Positions 4,862 through 13,600 of a stretch of 26,106 nt of DNA are shown here, in pieces. The notes below the pieces were generated by a model. It did no database searches and was not told the origin of the DNA. It was given only the letters and a program-made list of their open reading frames with translations. A program made the position numbers and the translations under genes. Position 1 is the first letter of the stretch; every line of letters starts with the position of its first letter. The stretch spans positions 1 through 26,106 of the forward strand of contig CABRZC010000017.1 in the NCBI GenBank assembly GCA_902475375.1, read 5' to 3'. The stretch comes from an uncultured Collinsella sp. GTDB lineage: Bacteria > Actinomycetota > Coriobacteriia > Coriobacteriales > Coriobacteriaceae.

Positions 4862-7102
4862 CTAGTCAAACAAACTCGGCATGTCATTTTCCTTCATGAG
4901 GGCGCCGGCGGAGGGCAGGCTCTGCGCGGTGAACTTCTCGGCCGAGACGCCGGCGCCAAGGATTTCCTCGGTCGTGCCGACGGTGGTGACCGAGCGGCCC
5001 TTCTTGGCCGTAAAGGCCTGGACGCCCTGCGTGTTGGTGGTCGTCTTGGTCTTGAGCAGCGACGTGTTGAAGTTCATCAGACGGTAGTCGCTCGAGACCA
5101 GCGCGATGTCGCGATCTTCCTTGAGCACCTGGGCATACAGCAGCTTGCTGCCACCGTAGATGGCGTTTTTGAGGCGCTTGCGGTTGGTCTTGGTGACGTA
5201 TCCGGCAAGCGCGACACGCACCACGCGGCCGTTCTCAAAGACGAACAGCACGTCGGCCTTGTAGTCCTCGGGGTCGATGACCCAGATGACGTTCTCGTCG
5301 GGTTCCATCTCAAGATCGGTCGGCAGGTACGAGCCCAGCTGTGCCGACTTGGTGTCCTCAAACGCCGTGACCTTGCACTTGTACACCTGGCTCTTGTTGG
5401 TAAAGACCAGCAGCTCGTGGGTGTTGGAGGACGGGAACTCGATAAAGGGTTTGTCGCCGTCCTTGTACTTGAGCGTGGTCGCCTTCTTGAGCACGCGGTC
5501 CGTCATCTTCTTGAGGTAGCCATCGCGCGAGAGCATGATCGTAACCGGGTACTCCTCGACCTCGGGCTCCAAGCTTACCTCGATAACCTCATGGGGCTCG
5601 ATCCTGCCCGTGCGGCGCGGCATCACGTACTTCTTGTTGACCGCGGCCAGCTCGTCGCTGATGACCTTCTTGATGTTCTCTTCGCTCGAAAGGATCTCCT
5701 CAAGCTCGGCAATCTCACCCTCGAGCTTAGCGATGTCCTTGGTGCGGTTGAGGATGTACTCCTCGTTGATGTTGCGGAGCTTGAGCTCGGCGACAAACTC
5801 GGCCTGGGTCTCGTCGATGTCGAAACCCTTCATAAGGTTGGGTACGACCTCGGCCTCGAGTTTGGTGCCGCGGATGATGGCGATCGCCTTGTCGATGTCG
5901 AGCAGGATCGCCTCAAGGCCGTGCAGCAGGTGCAGGCGCTCGGACTTTTTGCCCAGGTCAAAGTTAATGCGGCGACGCGTGGACTCAATACGCCACTTGA
6001 CCCACTCGCGCAGGATCTGACGCACGCCCATAACACGGGGATAGCCGTCGACGAGCACGTTGAAGTTGCACGAGAACGAGTCCTGCAGCGTGGTCGAGCG
6101 ATAGAGCTTGGCCATGAGCTTGTCGGGGTCGACGCCGCGCTTAAGGTCGATGGCGATGCGCAAGCCCGAGAGGTCGGTCTCGTCGCGGATGTCAGCGATC
6201 TCTTTGACCTTGCCCTCCTTGGAGAGCTTGACGATGCGCTCGATGATGACATCGGTCTTGGTGGTGTAGGGGATCTCATACACCTCGATGATGCGCTCTT
6301 CGGGAATCCAGCGCCAGCGGGAGCGAATCTGGAAGCTGCCAAGACCGGTCTCGATGATCTTCTCCATCTCCTCGCGGCGGTAGATAATCTCGCCGCCGGT
6401 CGAGAAATCGGGCATGGGCATGTACTCGAGCAGGTCGCAGTCGGGGTCCTTCAGGTAGTGCATCGTGGCGGTGCAGACCTCGTTGAGGTTGAAGCCGCAG
6501 ATATCGGACGCCATAGCGACGCCGATGCCCTTGTTGGCCGAGACGAGGATGTTGGGGAACGTGGTGGGCAGCAGACGCGGCTCCTTCATGGCACCGTCGT
6601 AGCTGTCGACGAAGTCGACCGGGTCCTTGTCGATGTCCTTGAAGATCTCGGCGCTGATGGGGGAGAGCTTGGCCTCGGTGTAACGCGAGGCGGCGTAGCT
6701 CAGGTCGCCCGAATAGTACTTGCCAAAGTTGCCCTTCGACTCCACGAAGGGGGCAAGCAGCGCTTCGTTACCCGTCGCCAGGCGCACCATCGTCTCGTAG
6801 ATCGCGGCGTCGCCGTGCGGGTTGAGCTTCATGGTCTGACCCACGATGTTGGCGCTCTTCTGGCGCTCGCCCTTGAGCAGACCCATCTTGTACATAGTGT
6901 AGAGCAGCTTGCGATGCGAGGGCTTAAAGCCGTCGATCTCGGGGAATGCACGCGAGACGTTGACGCTCATGGCGTAGGGCATGTAGTTGACCTCGAGCGT
7001 CTGCGTGATTGGCTGATCGGTGACCTCGGAGTGCAGGCCGATGACGTTCTCGGCGTTGACCTGCTTTTTCTTTGGCTGGTTCTTCGTCTTCTTCTTTGCC
7101 AC
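4862..7102 (-). CDS. Divergent type II DNA topoisomerase, subunit A (ParC/GyrA-like)
   Basis: 746 residues, cytoplasmic, acting on DNA with the B subunit encoded just upstream. The start is GTG 7102, with GAGGA 6 nt before it, 45 nt after the B-subunit stop. After a Lys-rich N-terminal tail comes the breakage-reunion domain: P-Y-A-M-S-V-N-V-S-R-A-F-P (42-54), N-P-H-G-D-A-A-I-Y-E (94-103), and A-S-R-Y-T-E with active-site Tyr141. A coiled-coil segment lies around 440-490 and a six-bladed-propeller type C-terminal domain follows, but no GyrA box (QRRGGKG) is present, which argues against true gyrase and for a topoisomerase IV-like decatenase/relaxase. The quinolone-determining positions read Ala99 (Ser83 of E. 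coli GyrA) and Glu103 (Asp87). It could be annotated as parC or gyrA; I leave the symbol open because the subfamily is distinct from both. Confidence 0.93.
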   Translation of the reverse strand: MAKKKTKNQPKKKQVNAENVIGLHSEVTDQPITQTLEVNYMPYAMSVNVSRAFPEIDGFKPSHRKLLYTMYKMGLLKGERQKSANIVGQTMKLNPHGDAAIYETMVRLATGNEALLAPFVESKGNFGKYYSGDLSYAASRYTEAKLSPISAEIFKDIDKDPVDFVDSYDGAMKEPRLLPTTFPNILVSANKGIGVAMASDICGFNLNEVCTATMHYLKDPDCDLLEYMPMPDFSTGGEIIYRREEMEKIIETGLGSFQIRSRWRWIPEERIIEVYEIPYTTKTDVIIERIVKLSKEGKVKEIADIRDETDLSGLRIAIDLKRGVDPDKLMAKLYRSTTLQDSFSCNFNVLVDGYPRVMGVRQILREWVKWRIESTRRRINFDLGKKSERLHLLHGLEAILLDIDKAIAIIRGTKLEAEVVPNLMKGFDIDETQAEFVAELKLRNINEEYILNRTKDIAKLEGEIAELEEILSSEENIKKVISDELAAVNKKYVMPRRTGRIEPHEVIEVSLEPEVEEYPVTIMLSRDGYLKKMTDRVLKKATTLKYKDGDKPFIEFPSSNTHELLVFTNKSQVYKCKVTAFEDTKSAQLGSYLPTDLEMEPDENVIWVIDPEDYKADVLFVFENGRVVRVALAGYVTKTNRKRLKNAIYGGSKLLYAQVLKEDRDIALVSSDYRLMNFNTSLLKTKTTTNTQGVQAFTAKKGRSVTTVGTTEEILGAGVSAEKFTAQSLPSAGALMKENDMPSLFD

Positions 7103-7147
7103 GATTTCCTCTTGAACTTCTTATGGGCCGTCGTTATCGATGTGCTG

Positions 7148-9145
7148 CTATTGCAGGTCCAGCTGGTCCAGGTATTCCTTGCCGTGCTCGGAGATATGGC
7201 GCTTGCGGCCTGCCTCGTCGTTGCCCAGCAACAGGTTGAACATGGTTTCCATCTTGGTGACGTCCTCGGGCTCCACCTTGATCAGGCGACGCGTCTCGGG
7301 GTTCATGGTGGTGAGCCACATCATGTCCGGATCGTTCTCACCAAGACCCTTGGAGCGGTTGATGGAGCACTTCTGGTCGCCGATCTCCTTAAGGATGCCG
7401 TTCTTCTCGAGCTCGGTGTAGGCAAAGTAGGTTTTTTCTTTGCAGTTGATCTCGTAGAGCGGCGATTCGGCGATATACACGTAGCCCTCGTCGATAAGTG
7501 TGGGCACTAGGCGGTAGAGCATGGTGAGCACGAGTGTTCGGATGTGATAACCGTCGACGTCGGCGTCCGTACAGATGATGACCTTGTTCCAGTTGAGGTT
7601 GTCCAGGTCGAAGGCACCCAGGTTCTTGATGCGCTTGTCCTTAATCTCCACGCCGCAGCCCAGCACGCGCATAAGGTCCATGATGATGTCGGACTTAAAG
7701 ATGCGCGGGTAGTCCTCCTTCAGGCAGTTGAGGATCTTGCCGCGGACGGGCATGACGCCCTGGAACTCGGCATCGCGCGAGGTGCGAATGGCGCCTGCTG
7801 CCGAGTCGCCCTCTACGATGTAGATCTCACGACGGTTCTTGTCCTTGGAGCGGCAATCGATGAACTTTTGCACGCGGTTGGCCATGTCGGTCTTCTGCTG
7901 CAGGTTGGTCTTGATGCTCTGGCGGGTCTTCTCGGCATTCTCGCGCGAGCGCTTGTTGATGAGCACCTGCTCCATGATCTTATTGGCGGCGTCTTTGTTC
8001 TCGATCAGGTAGGTCGAAAGGCGCTCCTTAAAGAATGCCGTCATGGCCTGCTGGATAAAGCGGTTGTTGATGGCCTTCTTAGTCTGGTTTTCGTAGGACG
8101 TCTGGGTGGAGAAGCAGTTGGTCACCAGCACCAGGCAGTCCTGGACGTCCTGCCACTTAATGCCGCTCTCGTTTTTGTTGTACTTGCCCTGTTGCTTGAT
8201 GTAGGCATCGATGGCGCTGGTCAGAGCACTACGGGCGGCCTTTTCGGGCGAACCGCCGTTCTCGAGCCATGACGAGTTGTGGTAGTACTCCTGCATCATG
8301 AAGGTGCGCGAGAAGCACATGCACGCGGTGATCTTTACGTTGTAGTCGGGCAGGTCCTCGCGGTCGCGACCGCGGCGGTCGGCCTCGATAAAGAAGGGCT
8401 CGGTAAGGTAGTCGGTACCGACCTTCTCGAGCACGTAGTCCTCGATGCCCTTGGGGTAGCAGAAGTCCTCTTCGGAAAACTCGCCATCGTCGCCCTCAAT
8501 GCGCAGGCGGAAGGTCACGTTGGCGTTGACCACGGCCTGACGGCGCATGGTCTCGCGATACCAGTCGTGAGGGATGCTAATCGATGTAAAGACCTCAAGG
8601 TCGGGGCGCCACTTGATGGTGGTGCCGGTGCGGTCCTCGTCGCTGGGCTCAATCTCGAGTGCCTTCTTTTTGGCGCCGACGACCTTACCCTTCTTAAAGT
8701 GCAGGGAGTACTTGTTGCCGTCGCGCCAAACCGTGACGTCCATGTACTCGGATGCGTACTGGGTCGCGCACGAGCCCAGGCCGTTGGTGCCGAGCGAGAA
8801 GTCGTAGTCGCCGCCCTGGTTGTTGTTGTACTTGCCGCCGGCGTAGAGCTCGCAGAAGACGAGCTCCCAGTTAAAGCGCTTCTCGGAAGGGTTCCAGTCG
8901 AGCGGGCAGCCACGGCCGTTGTCCTCTACCTGAATGGAGCCATCGCGAAAGGCGGTAAGGGTGATGAGCTTGCCGTAGCCCTGGCGCGCCTCGTCAACGG
9001 CGTTGGACAGGATCTCGAAGGCGGCATGCGCGCAGCCGTCGAGCCCGTCAGAGCCAAAGATGACGGCGGGGCGCAGGCGTACGCGCTCCTCGTCCTTGAG
9101 CTGACGAATACTGTCGTTACCATAGTTTGCGGTGTTTTTTGCCAT
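7148..9145 (-). CDS. Divergent type II DNA topoisomerase, subunit B (ParE/GyrB-like)
   Basis: 665 residues; first gene of the two-gene operon, ATG 9145. GHKL ATPase domain: F-E-I-L-S-N-A-V-D-E-A with general-base Glu44 and Mg-binding Asn48, D-N-G-R-G (75-79), G-T-N-G-L-G (119-124, in place of the GLHGVG of gyrase), and the Q-T-K loop (354-356). The TOPRIM domain has E-G-D-S-A-A-G (445-451; Glu445 catalytic, normally EGDSAGG) and D-A-D-V-D-G (527-532), followed by Y-H-I-R-T-L where gyrases have A-H-I-R-T-L. Length matches ParE-type rather than the about 800-residue enterobacterial GyrB. These substitutions are shared by a subfamily that I know from Clostridia and Coriobacteriia beside an ordinary gyrase. 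The catalytic residues are all present, so the enzyme should be active. Confidence 0.94.
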   Translation of the reverse strand: MAKNTANYGNDSIRQLKDEERVRLRPAVIFGSDGLDGCAHAAFEILSNAVDEARQGYGKLITLTAFRDGSIQVEDNGRGCPLDWNPSEKRFNWELVFCELYAGGKYNNNQGGDYDFSLGTNGLGSCATQYASEYMDVTVWRDGNKYSLHFKKGKVVGAKKKALEIEPSDEDRTGTTIKWRPDLEVFTSISIPHDWYRETMRRQAVVNANVTFRLRIEGDDGEFSEEDFCYPKGIEDYVLEKVGTDYLTEPFFIEADRRGRDREDLPDYNVKITACMCFSRTFMMQEYYHNSSWLENGGSPEKAARSALTSAIDAYIKQQGKYNKNESGIKWQDVQDCLVLVTNCFSTQTSYENQTKKAINNRFIQQAMTAFFKERLSTYLIENKDAANKIMEQVLINKRSRENAEKTRQSIKTNLQQKTDMANRVQKFIDCRSKDKNRREIYIVEGDSAAGAIRTSRDAEFQGVMPVRGKILNCLKEDYPRIFKSDIIMDLMRVLGCGVEIKDKRIKNLGAFDLDNLNWNKVIICTDADVDGYHIRTLVLTMLYRLVPTLIDEGYVYIAESPLYEINCKEKTYFAYTELEKNGILKEIGDQKCSINRSKGLGENDPDMMWLTTMNPETRRLIKVEPEDVTKMETMFNLLLGNDEAGRKRHISEHGKEYLDQLDLQ

Positions 9146-9199
9146 GCTCGCTCTCTCGATGCTCCTTTGCTGCGTTTAAGTCATATAGATAGTCAAGGT

Positions 9200-9228
9200 A
9201 GCATAGCCCGGCCCATAGGCGATTCCAA
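9200..9228 (-). promoter_or_regulatory. Promoter of the topoisomerase operon
   Basis: On the minus strand TTGGAA (9228-9223) and TATGCT (9205-9200) are separated by exactly 17 bp, 55 nt upstream of the B-subunit start. The spacer contains one of three GGCCCATA/TATGGGCC 8-mers of this intergenic region. Confidence 0.55.
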
Positions 9229-9325
9229 CCAACACGAAATCCATCGAACAATCGTTCGGATTAACGGGTAAAACGTGTCGTGCGGATTGTTGTTCCGAAT
9301 CGAATATTGGGACAAGCGTCTCGTT

Positions 9326-9369
9326 TTATGGGCCACGGGCGTGCGTGTGCGAGTCCCTTTGGCCCATAA
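9326..9369. repeat. 10-bp perfect inverted repeat in the divergent intergenic region
   Basis: TTATGGGCCA (9326-9335) and TGGCCCATAA (9360-9369) are separated by 24 nt. The region 9146-9512 (367 bp) holds no gene: it contains the topoisomerase promoter on its left, this inverted repeat in the middle, and the leader of the lipoprotein gene on its right. No clear plus-strand promoter was recognised. The inverted repeat may be an operator or an RNA stem. Confidence 0.5.
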
Positions 9370-9512
9370 GGAACGCTGGCGGGTCGTTATTTGGGCCGTG
9401 GGTCACTTCGCCCGCGCCGTGTTTCGTCATACGCTCATAGTGGAAGCCGATGCCACGGGGACGGCGAAGGCCTCGGGCAACGGATGAGCTGCAAGCGAAA
9501 GGAGCGGTGAGG

Positions 9513-10541
9513 ATGATGAAGCCCATGACGAAGAAGCTGCTGTTAGGAATTCCCACTGTGACGCTTTCGGCCGTGCTGGCGTGTACCGTGGCAGGCTGCG
9601 GCGGTAGTGCTCCGAACGGCTCGGCTGGCAGCTCGGGTGGTAGCGCGCCTGTGCAGGAGAAGTCCAAGAAGGCCAAGGCCTATGAGTCGCAGACGGTCGA
9701 GGTGGCTGGCATTACCTATGAGTTGGTGGCTCACGGTACGTTCTATCGCGGTGATGCCAAGAAGCAGGACGGCTTTTACCTGCACATCAAGATTACCAAC
9801 AACAACACAAAGAACAGGACGTTCAGTTCCTTTAACGTGCATGCTGCCCAAGGCGATCTTGAGGCAGGCGACCCGTTGTTTACTTCCGGCAAGGCGGCCG
9901 TGCTCGACTACGTTGCAAGTGAGGCTCCCGATGAGCTTCACGAGGGCATCGATCTTTCCAAGAGGCCAGATATCGGCCCGGGCGAGACCGTTGAGTACGT
10001 GTATTTCTGGGCGCCCAAGACGGCGTACTACGGGCCCATCACTGTCGAGTTCGTAGACGCTTACGCCCCCGCCAAGAATCATGAGGCCATGCACTTTGAC
10101 ACCACGGGATGCGAGACCAAGGAGTTCAAGGCGGCCGGCGGCGTGGCCGATTCTGGCGAGAAGGCAGATTTAACGGGCATCGACTGCGCATCGTACAGCA
10201 TCGAGGCCGCCGATGGGTACACGCTGGATTCGTCCGACGAAGAGCGCGAAAAGGCAAACTTCTTCCACGACGAGACTGGAGGACGCCTGAACATCAGCAT
10301 CTTCCCGCGCTCGCCGGAGGAAGAGGTTGCAAGCCTAGAGCAGGTCTACGAAGGCAAGGAGACAACAACCGACCAGGTCGAGTACAACGGCATAACGTGG
10401 CTGCGCTTTACCGGTCCCGACAACGGTCATACGCTGTTTGCGACGGCTCCCGCAACGGGTGAAACCGTCCGCGTGTCGATCGGCTGGAAGATCGACTGGG
10501 ATGCCGCCGTGCCCATGATGGAGGCACTGAAGCTCAAATAA
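9513..10541 (+). CDS. Lipoprotein with DUF4352-like immunoglobulin-fold domain
   Basis: 342 residues. Start ATG 9513 is 8 nt after AAAGGAG; a second ATG follows directly at 9516. The N-terminus is a lipoprotein signal: K-K-L-L-L, a hydrophobic stretch, then lipobox V-A-G-C, so the mature protein is anchored outside the membrane. A Gly/Ser-rich linker follows. Residues about 60-190 (V-E-V-A-G-I-T-Y-E-L... F-Y-L-H-I-K-I-T-N-N-N-T-K-N-R-T-F) have the strand pattern of DUF4352/telobox-like secreted domains, with the typical 'P-G-E-T-V-E-Y-V-Y-F' strand. The last 120 residues form a second, unrecognised domain. It is monocistronic, with its own terminator. Function unknown; possibly ligand binding or envelope maintenance. 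Confidence 0.88.
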   Translation: MMKPMTKKLLLGIPTVTLSAVLACTVAGCGGSAPNGSAGSSGGSAPVQEKSKKAKAYESQTVEVAGITYELVAHGTFYRGDAKKQDGFYLHIKITNNNTKNRTFSSFNVHAAQGDLEAGDPLFTSGKAAVLDYVASEAPDELHEGIDLSKRPDIGPGETVEYVYFWAPKTAYYGPITVEFVDAYAPAKNHEAMHFDTTGCETKEFKAAGGVADSGEKADLTGIDCASYSIEAADGYTLDSSDEEREKANFFHDETGGRLNISIFPRSPEEEVASLEQVYEGKETTTDQVEYNGITWLRFTGPDNGHTLFATAPATGETVRVSIGWKIDWDAAVPMMEALKLK

Positions 10542-10569
10542 CGCCGCGATTTTCACGTCAGGCGACTCA

Positions 10570-10604
10570 GGGCTGGCTCCGAGTTATCGGGGCCAGCCCC
10601 TTTT
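10570..10604 (+). terminator. Rho-independent terminator of the lipoprotein gene
   Basis: GGGCTGGCTCC and GGGGCCAGCCC pair around the 8-nt loop GAGTTATC and are followed by CTTTT. It lies 28 nt after the stop codon. Confidence 0.88.
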
Positions 10605-10651
10605 GGTGTTCGATGAGCCGAGTCGGCGTCTCACACAAAAGTAACTAGGAG

Positions 10652-13600
10652 CTAGCGAGGCCTATCCGAATTGACCTCATTGGCGGTGTCTTTTTCGAGC
10701 GCCGTGCGGCGGACGCTGTAGGCGACAAGGCCGGCACCAGCTGCGGCGAGTGCTGCTGCGGCTGCGGTTAGGGGGACGTTGCTGTCGCCCGTGCCGGCGA
10801 GCGCGCCCGCTTTTCTGGAGCGCTTGTTATTGCCGTGATCCTTGCCGCTGCCAGAGCCACTGCCGCCACCGGAGCTGCTTCCGTCGGAACCACCTCCACT
10901 CGAGCCACCATCGCCGTCTACCGTCATTGGGGCGTCGTGAAGTCCTGTCGTATCCGCGCTGTCGCATACGCCGACCTGAACTTCTGAGCGTTCGCATGCC
11001 GCGTCGGGCACATGAAGCTCGTGCAGAACGGCACTCAGCGCCGAGTTTGCGCCCGGTCGGATCTCCTCGAGCGTTACGGGATCGAGCGCCACCAGATTAC
11101 GCGCCTTCGCATACAGCGTGACGCGTTTGCCCACTTCGTCGCTCCAGCTCTCGGGGATGGCGAAGCTCATGCGGAACTGTGCCGTGCAACCCGGTGCCAG
11201 CACGGCGTTGCCGTTGTCGGCTACCAGCGGGTGCGTTGCAAAACGTGCGCCCAGCGTCTCGAGCGCGTACTTTACGTGTGCCATGTCGTTGGCCGAAGCG
11301 TCTTCGGCAAGCTCTGGATCGTAGATCGAAGCCATGCGTGCGTTCGCTCCGAATCCGATGGATGCGCTGGAGAACGGCTGGCTGGAGCCCTCTCGGTACA
11401 GATCGATTGTGCCGGCAGTCAGCAAAGTGTTGCCGTCGTTTCGCACCGTGACCATGAAGGATTCGCCTGCTGCTCCGGGCACCACCGCGCCCGAGGTAGC
11501 GACCGCGCCCGTCGGAGTGGCACACGCCACCAGAGGCACTTCGATGCCGTGCAGCTCTGCCTCGCTCTTCTCCGCGCTCACAATGTGCGTGGCGAGCGCG
11601 GAGAGCATGCCTCCCGACGTCAAAAATGTCGTTATCTGATCGACGGGATGGTCCAGCTCGCACATCACGAACGGCTCCGTGAACAGATCGCCTGCCAAGG
11701 TGCTGGCGAAGATGCGGAAGTGCTTGCCCATTACTGCTACCGGGTTGCCTTCTTCGTCGTAGGTTTGCCCCACCTTGCCATCGGTGTTCTCTACATAGAG
11801 CGCGCACCTGCCGTTGTTGCTTACGCTAAACGATGCCGGGCCACAGCCTGCGGCACCCACGGGCTGCGTTGCAAATGCCGATGCGCCTCGCGTCCAAGTA
11901 ATATGCTGCAGCTGCTCGTTGACGGTGGCCAAAAAGCCCGAATGTTGTGGCCACGGCACCGCATGGGGCACCGTGGCGTCTGGTGGCATAACGCCCCAGC
12001 CCGCAATGGACTGGCCGATCACGGCGTACGATGCGCAGCCGCAACCGTCTGCGGTCTCGTACGCAACGGGCACCACCATTTTGCCGTTGATATTCTCGGG
12101 CTCGCTCAGCTCGATACTCGACGGTGCTTGCGGAAAGCGAAGAACTTGGCGGAACGTCAGGCTGTCGCCCAAATCATCCGACCACAGGGTAAAGCATTCC
12201 AGCGCAACCTCGGCCTCGCTGCCGAGCGCCTTTTCTGCGGTGGTTCCGCGGCGGTGGAGGTAGGCACCCGACAGGCGTCCGTCGATCAGCGTCTTGCCTA
12301 CCGTGATGCGCGGGCACTGCAGGCAATGGTAGCCATCCTCTTGCAGGCGGCCGCGCGAGATGCTGCGCCATGACGTATGCGACACCACGCGGATCTCGTC
12401 ATTACTTATGCGCAGGCGCACAACGGACAGTATGCCGGCTGTGCTTGCCGTATCGAAAAGGGTGTTGTCGCCGGCGGGGCGCTCGCCCGAGACCAGCAGC
12501 ACGTAGGCGTCCTGGTTTCCTCTTCCGTCCGTATATTCCACCACGTCGAAGTCGTAATCGAATATGCCGTCGCGCTCCACGTCGCCCTCGCCAAACCCAA
12601 GGGGAAAGTCCACGGGCGTGGGAGCGGACCACGTGCCGTTTGCCTTTGTGTGCACCACCAGGCGCGAGCGGCCATTGTCGCCGTAGCGCACCGAGGCGAT
12701 ACGGAACAGGCATTCTACGCCGGCAATCATCGTTAGCTTCATGTGGGCTTCGCTGAGCACGCCGGAAAACAGCACGTTGTCGCTCGAGGGTTTTATGCCG
12801 CCACGCTCGTCCTCCGACACGCCGGCAGAATTGGCGTTCGGGTCCGCAACGGCGTTCGTTGACTGACCGATGTAGGTGTACTCATACATCGGCGCGGCGT
12901 TTTCGTCGTTCTCTACCAGTGCATGGACGAAATGCTCGATCTGTCCCGTGTCTTCGCTTTCTGAATCCGCCTCGAGCTCAATGCGCGTGGCCGCTTGATC
13001 CCAATCGCGCACGACAGGCGCGGCATTTACGGCAGTGGCCTTAACCTCGGCGCGTGCGAGCAGCTCGGCGTTGGTGACGATGGTGGCCGATGCGATAAAC
13101 TGCGGCACACCACCTGCTTCGGCGTTGCCGGCCGAGCCGAAGCAGGCATCCAACGTATAAGGCGTATTTCCACCCAATGCCAGCTCAGAGCGCTGGAGTA
13201 CATACTGGTCGCCATTGTTCACCGACATATTCCACGAATCGATGAGTGTGGGCCACGACCCCGACCAAGCCTTGGTGGTCCACTTGAACATTACGAACTG
13301 GAGTATCACATCGACATCGACGTCTGCACCTACGCGCAGCCGCGGAAGCTGGTGTCCATCTGCCTTCTCGTACCCAATGAACAGTGTGAGGGATGCGGCG
13401 CCACGCACAGCGGACGAAGCGACGCCTGCAATGCCGGCTCCAAAGGTGACGGCAAGTCCGATCTGGATGGTGAACGAGCCCGACGTGTTGGAATAGTCGA
13501 GCGAAATGTTCTTGAAAAACGCCGCGCCGCTGCCGTGCGTGTGGGCGCCCACGGCGAGCGCCAGTTTTGCCAGCACCCAGGGGTTGACGTTTAGGAAAAA

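Noticed and set aside
4799..7510. A 903-codon open frame on the plus strand opposite the topoisomerase genes.
   Set aside because: It is antisense to two genes with complete catalytic motifs, its translation is rich in Val/Leu/Asp/Gly/Ala without any known domain, and it has no ribosome site; long antisense frames arise from codon bias in GC-rich genes.
9326..9369. Possible tRNA-like structure: ATGGGCC...GGCCCAT resembles an acceptor stem, with a T-arm-like GCGAGTCCC.
   Set aside because: Only about 45 nt lie between the arms instead of the roughly 60 needed, with no D or anticodon arm.
11012..12373. A 453-codon open frame on the plus strand within the surface protein gene.
   Set aside because: Antisense to a continuous 1455-codon gene with signal peptide and sorting signal; the translation is Cys/Arg/His-rich and domain-free.
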